Part shown: positions 59,437-64,000 of the stretch, one piece after another | Numbering within the stretch: the stretch's first letter is position 1 | How the letters are laid out: every line of letters begins with the position of its first letter | Assembly (NCBI GenBank): GCA_017456885.1 | Contig: JAFTIM010000006.1 | Span: forward strand, 116,451-180,450 | Direction: 5' to 3' | DNA from: Paludibacteraceae bacterium | GTDB taxonomy: Bacteria > Bacteroidota > Bacteroidia > Bacteroidales > Paludibacteraceae | DNA: 64,000 nucleotides | Translations under genes and position numbers: made by a program | Notes under the pieces: model-generated | What the model was told of the DNA's origin: nothing | Seen by the model: only the letters and a program-made list of their open reading frames with translations | Databases searched by the model: none

Positions 59437-61260
59437 TTATTTTGTTTCCCAATCCCCGCTGGCTCGAATTAAGGCTTCGAGTCGTTCGATAGCTTCGCTT
59501 TCGGGTATGTTTTTTTCGATACATTGTTTTTGCTTGTAAAGACTGATTTTACCCTTGCCGGCTCCTACATAGCCGTAGTCGGCATCGGCCATTTCACCTG
59601 TGCCGTTTACGATGCAGCCCATTACGGCAATTTTCAAATTTTTCAGATGCGAAGTTGCTGCTTTCACTTTAGCTAAGGTGTTTTGCAGGTCGAACATGGT
59701 ACGGCCGCAACCCGGACACGAGATGTACTCCGTTCGGCTCATGCGTGTACGCGTGGCTTGCAGAATGCCGAATGCATCACGCACAAGTTGTTCGGGCGAC
59801 GAATGGTCGTTTTGCAACATCAATCCGTCGGCAAAACCGTCGATGAAAAACGACCCTGCAAACATGCTTGCAGCCAATTGAAATTTTTCGCTGTCACGAT
59901 CGTTGCGTTTGTAAACCAACAGCACCGGATTTTGGCATTTTTCGTTTTGCAAACAATGAAACAAAGCCCTGCTTTCGGCAATGCTTTTAAATTCGTGCCA
60001 AATGACGCAATTCGTATGCTTATTCAGCTCATTTATAGTAGTTTGATTTATTTGCGAATACCTTATTTTTGTAAAACAAAACTCGTCTATTCGTGCATTT
60101 TTCAAAGATTCGATACTATCGTATAGGGCGAATGTGTTCGGTTTGTTTTCAAAAACGCTTGCATCAATTATCTGTGGTTGCGAAATGTTGAGTTTTTGCG
60201 TGCCTGCGTATATAAAGTCGGCCTCGGACAGGTTGTCTGCATAGCCATTTGAGCTGTCGGCTACCACAATGGGAACGTGTCGGCTACCGATGTTTTTTAC
60301 ATTATTTGTGGCTCGGCGTGTGTATTCGTAAGGCGAAAAGCAGGTGGTTGGTTGTGCCGTTATGTCAGGCTCGGCTTGTCGCTCGGAGAGCAAGGCCACG
60401 AGTTTGCGAGCAACGGGTATTTCGTTTTCGGGTGCTTCGGTGAGCGATACGCGCAACGTGTCGCCAATGCCATCGAGCAACAGAGTGCCGATGCCCACAG
60501 CCGATTTGATGCGTCCGTCTTCGCCATTGCCTGCTTCGGTAACGCCAATGTGGAGCGGGAAGCGCATGTCCTCGTTTGCCATGGTTGCCACCAGCAGGCG
60601 TACGGTTTGCACCATGGTTAAGGTGTTCGACGACTTGATGGAAATTACGACATTGAAAAATTGTTCTTCGCGGCAAATACGCAAAAATTCCATGCACGAC
60701 TCGACCATTCCTTGTGCCGTATCGCCATATCGGCTCATAATGCGGTCGGAGAGCGAACCATGATTGACACCGATGCGAATAGCCGTGCAATTTGCTTTGC
60801 AGATGTTCAGAAACGGAACGAAACGTTGGCGTATTTTTTCAATTTCGGCGAGGTATTCTTCGTCGGTATATTCCAAATGCCGAAATGTGTGTATGTTATC
60901 CACATAGTTGCCGGGGTTGATGCGTACTTTTTCGACCATTTTTGCTGCCAAATCGGCCACATTCGGATTGAAATGCACATCGGCAACAAGCGGAGAGGAG
61001 AAGCCGCGTTGTTTGAGTTGGCGATTTATTTCCCCCAAATTTTCGGCTTCGCGAGTGCCTTGTGTGGTGAAACGCACAAGGTCGGCTCCTGCCCCAATGA
61101 TGCGGATACACTGTTCCACGCTGGCTTGCGTATCGTTTGTGTTGGTGTTTGCCATTGACTGAATGCGTATGGGAGATGTGCTGCCAATGGTGATGTTTCC
61201 GACGGTAGTGTTCGATGTTTTTCGACGCGAATAGTTGAAAATCGACGTTGTGTAATTCAT
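59437..61260 (-). CDS. ispG: 4-hydroxy-3-methylbut-2-enyl-diphosphate synthase (long form)
   Basis: 607 residues. The N-terminal TIM barrel (GSTSPIRIQSMANTNT, INPGNYVDNIH, NHGSLSDR) is separated from the C-terminal [4Fe-4S] domain (SCPGCGRTMFDL, VMGCIVNGTGEMADADYGY) by a ~200-residue insert, the layout usual in Bacteroidetes, Chlamydiae and plants. Three cluster Cys are visible. Reductively opens MEcPP to HMBPP in the MEP isoprenoid pathway. A TACCTTTG box lies 26 nt upstream. Two duplicated lipoprotein genes follow it closely. Confidence 0.96.
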   Translation of the reverse strand: MNYTTSIFNYSRRKTSNTTVGNITIGSTSPIRIQSMANTNTNDTQASVEQCIRIIGAGADLVRFTTQGTREAENLGEINRQLKQRGFSSPLVADVHFNPNVADLAAKMVEKVRINPGNYVDNIHTFRHLEYTDEEYLAEIEKIRQRFVPFLNICKANCTAIRIGVNHGSLSDRIMSRYGDTAQGMVESCMEFLRICREEQFFNVVISIKSSNTLTMVQTVRLLVATMANEDMRFPLHIGVTEAGNGEDGRIKSAVGIGTLLLDGIGDTLRVSLTEAPENEIPVARKLVALLSERQAEPDITAQPTTCFSPYEYTRRATNNVKNIGSRHVPIVVADSSNGYADNLSEADFIYAGTQKLNISQPQIIDASVFENKPNTFALYDSIESLKNARIDEFCFTKIRYSQINQTTINELNKHTNCVIWHEFKSIAESRALFHCLQNEKCQNPVLLVYKRNDRDSEKFQLAASMFAGSFFIDGFADGLMLQNDHSSPEQLVRDAFGILQATRTRMSRTEYISCPGCGRTMFDLQNTLAKVKAATSHLKNLKIAVMGCIVNGTGEMADADYGYVGAGKGKISLYKQKQCIEKNIPESEAIERLEALIRASGDWETK

Positions 61261-61286
61261 TGTCTGAAGAATCTATTTTTTTGATA

Positions 61287-61294
61287 CAAAGGTA
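61287..61294 (-). promoter_or_regulatory. -7 promoter element of ispG
   Basis: TACCTTTG on the minus strand, 26 nt upstream of the ispG ATG. Confidence 0.6.
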
Positions 61295-61352
61295 AAAAGC
61301 TTTCAGCGATTTTCAAACTTTGAGTCAGAGATAGAGGTCGTGTGGCAGAAAC

Positions 61353-61388
61353 AAAAAATCACCCTCGTTTCCGGGAGTGATTTTCGAA
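61353..61388 (-). terminator. Intrinsic terminator of tRNA-Glu
   Basis: Minus strand AAAATCAC...GTGATTTTTT hairpin with inner CCCG/CGAGGG-type pairs, 24 nt after the tRNA 3' end. Confidence 0.75.
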
Positions 61389-61411
61389 TCAATTATGAAT
61401 GTTAAGCTTAG

Positions 61412-61484
61412 TAGTGCGTCCGGGAGTCGAACCCGAGTTTCCGGCGTGAGAGGCCGGCGTCCTAGGCCACTAGACGAATGCACC
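61412..61484 (-). tRNA. tRNA-Glu (anticodon CTC) with an acceptor-stem mismatch
   Basis: Anticodon arm CCGGC-CTCTCAC-GCCGG gives CTC. T-arm TCGGG-TTCGACT-CCCGG, discriminator A. The acceptor reads GGTGCAT opposite ACGCACT. Position 6 is A facing C67, where other Bacteroidales tRNA-Glu have G. The same A lets CATTCG pair with the six bases CGAATG just upstream of the tRNA. Function probably retained but worth checking. Confidence 0.92.
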
Positions 61485-61504
61485 ATTCGTGGTCTTTCTG
61501 CGTG

Positions 61505-61512
61505 CAAAGATA
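61505..61512 (-). promoter_or_regulatory. -7 promoter element of tRNA-Glu
   Basis: TATCTTTG on the minus strand, 20 nt upstream of the tRNA-Glu 5' end. Confidence 0.6.
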
Positions 61513-61575
61513 GTGAAACTTTTCGTAATGCAAGTTTTGGGACATAAGATTTTTTTATCACGTTTTGAAATGACG

Positions 61576-61583
61576 TATCTTTG
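61576..61583 (+). promoter_or_regulatory. -7 promoter element of miaA
   Basis: TATCTTTG, 20 nt upstream of the miaA ATG and divergent from tRNA-Glu. Confidence 0.6.
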
Positions 61584-61603
61584 TCGGATACGCAAGCAAA
61601 AAA

Positions 61604-62518
61604 ATGGAGTACAATCTTATTACAATAGTTGGGCCGACGGCAACGGGAAAAACTGCCTTTGCCGCACGGTTGGCAGCAGAGTTTGACACGGAAATCATCA
61701 GTGCCGATTCGCGTCAAGTGTATCGCGATATGACGATTGGTACGGGTAAGGATTTGGCCGATTATGTGGTGAATGGCAAGCAGGTGCCGTATCACTTGGT
61801 GGATATTGTCGAGGCGGGATACCAATACAACGTGTATGAATTTCAGCGTGATTTTTTAAAGGCTTTTGAGGCAATCTCGTCGAAAGGGAAGTTGCCGGTA
61901 CTCTGCGGAGGAACGGGGCTTTATGTAGAAGCGGCATTGAAAGGGTATAAGATGGTGGAGGTGCCTTCCAATGATGCTTTGCGGGCGGAGTTGGCAAACA
62001 AATCGCTTGACGAATTGACCGAGATACTGAAAACATATAAAACCTTGCACAACACCAGCGATACGGAAACCACGCGGCGTGCAATTCGTGCCATCGAGAT
62101 AGCTGAGTATTATCGAACCCACACTGTTGCAGAAACGGATTACCCTGCCATCAGAAGTTTGGTGGTGGGCATCGACATTACGCGTGAGGAGCGTCGCCGG
62201 CGAATATCGGAGCGGCTCCGCAAGCGTTTGGACGAAGGTATGATAGACGAGGTGCAAAACCTGCTGCAAAAAGGTCTTTCGCCCGAGTCGTTGATTTATT
62301 ATGGTTTGGAGTATAAGTTTGTAACCAACTATCTGTTGGGCAAATTGACTTACGATGAGCTATATGCGCAACTTGAAATAGCCATACATCAGTTTGCCAA
62401 GCGGCAAATGACTTGGTGGCGCGGCATGGAACGTCGTGGCACAAAAATTCATTGGATAGATGCCACGCTACCCAATGAAAAGAAAATAGAATGTGTAAAA
62501 GAGTTGTTAAGACTATAA
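61604..62518 (+). CDS. miaA: tRNA dimethylallyltransferase
   Basis: 304 residues. P-loop GPTATGKTAFAA (10-21), catalytic and tRNA-binding block ISADSRQVYRDMTIGTGK, then LCGGTGLYVEA and the RRAIRAIEI segment. C-terminal KRQMTWWRGM. Adds a prenyl group to A37 of UNN-decoding tRNAs, using product of the MEP pathway to which the neighbouring ispG belongs. Convergent with rubredoxin. Confidence 0.96.
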   Translation: MEYNLITIVGPTATGKTAFAARLAAEFDTEIISADSRQVYRDMTIGTGKDLADYVVNGKQVPYHLVDIVEAGYQYNVYEFQRDFLKAFEAISSKGKLPVLCGGTGLYVEAALKGYKMVEVPSNDALRAELANKSLDELTEILKTYKTLHNTSDTETTRRAIRAIEIAEYYRTHTVAETDYPAIRSLVVGIDITREERRRRISERLRKRLDEGMIDEVQNLLQKGLSPESLIYYGLEYKFVTNYLLGKLTYDELYAQLEIAIHQFAKRQMTWWRGMERRGTKIHWIDATLPNEKKIECVKELLRL

Positions 62519-62523
62519 CTCTT

Positions 62524-62688
62524 TTACTCTTCCACTTCGTCGAATTGGCTTACATCGACGCCACACAACGGGCAAACCCAATCGTCCGGCAAGGCTTCAA
62601 ATGGAGTTCCTGCTTTAATACCATTCTCGGGATCACCAAAAACGGGGTCGTAGATGTAGCCGCAAACATTGCAAATGTACTTTTTCAT
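62524..62688 (-). CDS. Rubredoxin
   Basis: A 54-residue protein easily missed by length cut-offs. [15 protein letters not shown] at the N-terminus and VCPLCGVD near the end supply the two CxxCG iron-binding pairs. The linker [15 protein letters not shown] is standard. One-electron carrier, in anaerobes usually part of superoxide/peroxide reduction or flavoprotein electron transfer. Monocistronic, 5 nt from the convergent miaA stop. No clear -7 box seen. Confidence 0.96.
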   Translation of the reverse strand: MKKYICNVCGYIYDPVFGDPENGIKAGTPFEALPDDWVCPLCGVDVSQFDEVEE

Positions 62689-62804
62689 AGTCGTTAAAGT
62701 TTAATGGTTTTTGTATTAGAACAACGAAAATAATTATTTTGTTCGTTTGCATATTTGCACGTTTGTTTTTTTTAACATGTTTTATATTTTGAAAACGCTG
62801 TTTT

Positions 62805-62836
62805 TTTGATTTGTCGAAACGAATATGATAATTTTG
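62805..62836 (+). promoter_or_regulatory. Promoter of YeiH-like gene (-33 and -7 elements)
   Basis: TTTG (62805-62808), a 20-nt spacer and TAATTTTG (62829-62836): the best complete match to the Bacteroidetes -33/-7 consensus in the window, 26 nt before the ATG. Confidence 0.75.
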
Positions 62837-62862
62837 CATTCAAATTAAAAACGAAAAAAGAT

Positions 62863-63885
62863 ATGTTACTTCGATTATTACAACATTACAAGAACGTTAT
62901 TTATATTGTTTTAGTGGCATTGCTTACGCTGTTGCTGTTGCTCGACTATGTGCCGATGGCGTGGTGCAAACAGGTGTCGAGCGTAGCGACGCCTCCCGTT
63001 GCCTTGTTTTTAGGATTGGCATTTGCTTTGCTGTTTGGGCAGGCTTATTCGCAATTCAACAAAAAAATGTCGAAATACCTGCTTCAGTATTCGGTTGTGG
63101 GGTTGGGTTTTGGCATGAATCTGGTAGAATCGCTTCGGTCGGGTGCCGAGGGTATGACCTTTACGGTGATTTCGGTAGTAGGGACGTTGATAATTGGTTG
63201 GTTTATTGGGCGTAAGTTGCTCAAAGTCGATAAAAACACTTCGTATCTGATAAGTTCGGGTACGGCCATTTGTGGTGGTAGTGCTATTGCGGCGGTTGGT
63301 CCTGTTATCAAAGCCAAAGACGAAGAAATGTCGGTGGCATTGGGTACCATTTTTATTTTAAATGCCATTGCATTGTTTATATTTCCTCCTATCGGTCGTG
63401 CGCTTGGTCTTGACCAACAGCAATTCGGTATGTGGGCAGCCATTGCGATTCACGATACGAGTTCGGTGGTAGGTGCGGGTGCCGCCTATGGCGAAGAGGC
63501 GTTGCGCATAGCCACTACCATCAAATTGACACGTGCTTTGTGGATAATTCCCGTGGCTTTGGTTACGGCGCTTATATTTAAGACAAAAGGACAAAAACTT
63601 TCCATTCCTTGGTTTATACTTTGGTTTATCGTAGCCATGGTATTCAATACTTATGTGTTGAGCAACGAGGCTATTTGCGGAACATGGGGAATGCAAGTCG
63701 GTGATTTTATCAATGGTTTGGCACAAAAATCGCTTACGGTATGCTTGTTTTTTATCGGAGCGTCGCTTTCGGTAGGCGTGTTGAAACAGGTAGGCGTGAA
63801 ACCATTGGTACAAGGCGTATTGTTGTGGATTGTTATCAGTGTTTCCACTTTGTTATATACCTCAAATCCGCAACCGCCCTCATAA
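62863..63885 (+). CDS. YeiH-family putative sulfate exporter
   Basis: 340 residues from the ATG at 62863 (MLLRLLQHYKN). A TTG-started extension to 62806 contains the promoter and is rejected. About ten membrane helices. Family blocks VGLGFGMNL, SSGTAICGGSAIAAVGPVI, and AIAIHDTSSVVGAGAAYG, then TRALWIIPVALV are all seen. The last ~10 residues (YTSNPQPPS) are polar and unlike the usual hydrophobic end, so a 3' change is possible. Transport substrate is not established. Confidence 0.88.
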   Translation: MLLRLLQHYKNVIYIVLVALLTLLLLLDYVPMAWCKQVSSVATPPVALFLGLAFALLFGQAYSQFNKKMSKYLLQYSVVGLGFGMNLVESLRSGAEGMTFTVISVVGTLIIGWFIGRKLLKVDKNTSYLISSGTAICGGSAIAAVGPVIKAKDEEMSVALGTIFILNAIALFIFPPIGRALGLDQQQFGMWAAIAIHDTSSVVGAGAAYGEEALRIATTIKLTRALWIIPVALVTALIFKTKGQKLSIPWFILWFIVAMVFNTYVLSNEAICGTWGMQVGDFINGLAQKSLTVCLFFIGASLSVGVLKQVGVKPLVQGVLLWIVISVSTLLYTSNPQPPS

Positions 63886-64000
63886 GATGACACAGAGGTC
63901 AAAAAGGTAGCGACACTGTGGCAAAAGAGGGTGCAACGCAGCAAAAATCGCCACAAAGACGCATTAAATCCCCTTACCCCACCATGCGACTTGAGGCAAT
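63886..64000. other. Terminal intergenic stretch
   Basis: 115 nt to the window edge. I see no gene start, tRNA, hairpin or promoter that I can support here. Confidence 0.4.

Noticed and set aside
62806..62862. TTG-started N-terminal extension of the YeiH-like protein.
   Set aside because: It contains a full -33/-7 promoter and lacks family similarity; the ATG at 62863 fits.
1..64000. CRISPR arrays, insertion sequences, integrases, phage genes and defence islands.
   Set aside because: No regularly spaced direct repeats, transposase or integrase motifs, or known defence genes were found on either strand. The accessory content is lipoproteins and one secreted peptidase.

Overview
This 64 kb window is chromosomal DNA from a member of the phylum Bacteroidota, most likely order Bacteroidales. 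The evidence is consistent across the window. Promoters carry the Bacteroidetes -7 element TAnnTTTG, and genes lack Shine-Dalgarno sites. Marker genes include EF-G2, GldG, DUF6913, an IspG with the long Bacteroidetes layout, a type IX-secreted peptidase and many lipoproteins. The DNA is AT-rich. No transposase, integrase, phage gene or CRISPR array was seen.

Layout. 0-2.7 kb (+): glycine-lipid type N-acyltransferase (cut by the left edge), a nucleotidyltransferase and GalE. 2.8-8.4 kb (-): operon typA-tsaC-glycosyltransferase-ClC. 8.5-10.1 kb: tRNA-Arg, a hemerythrin/LuxR pair, tRNA-Leu and tRNA-Gly. 10.2-15.6 kb (-): gldG, coiled-coil lipoprotein, radical-SAM sulfatase maturase, glutaminyl cyclase, rnhB. 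15.7-22.6 kb (-): sod, cdd plus a START-like gene, fusA2, and nusB-yajC-ybbR-coaE. 22.7-32.1 kb (+): ligA, DUF6913, dapA, mnmG, a perfect parS palindrome, apt, two inserted paralogous lipoprotein genes (-), and uvrC. 32.1-39.6 kb (+): structured RNA A, a three-gene PH-like/membrane operon, ribF, blc (-), and an M3 peptidase operon. 39.6-41.3 kb (-): dtd-mazG-deoC. 41.3-41.75 kb: a very AT-rich intergenic region that I propose as oriC. 41.7-51 kb: nadA, a U32 protein (-), structured RNA B, a small lipoprotein, nth (-), the operon ftsK-lolA-trxB-vanZ-dprA, and structured RNA C. 51.4-59.4 kb (-): RidA/chorismatase-like protein, S41 peptidase, dCMP deaminase, a secreted caspase-fold peptidase, and a lipoprotein patch with tandem duplicates and a chimeric pseudogene. 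59.4-64 kb: ispG (-), tRNA-Glu (-), miaA, rubredoxin (-, short) and a YeiH-like transporter.

How it fits together. By hand-counting selected lines, the + strand goes from A-rich with C at or above G on the left to G- and T-rich on the right, with the change near 38-42 kb. The only large AT-rich noncoding stretch there is 41.3-41.75 kb, and a perfect ParB site lies 13 kb away. The window therefore probably spans the chromosome's replication and segregation origin. Housekeeping genes for translation (typA, fusA2, mnmG, miaA, tsaC, dtd), DNA repair and recombination (ligA, uvrC, nth, dprA, rnhB) and segregation (ftsK) cluster around it.

The most novel signal is a family of structured RNAs (A at 32.1 kb, B at 44.1 kb, C at 51.1 kb). 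They share almost no helix sequence but the same helix-internal loop-helix element (AAA opposite ACCG or ACCT). A and B also share a 5' motif at identical spacing from their promoters and a covarying long-range helix. All calls come from reading the sequence by eye; no database search was run.
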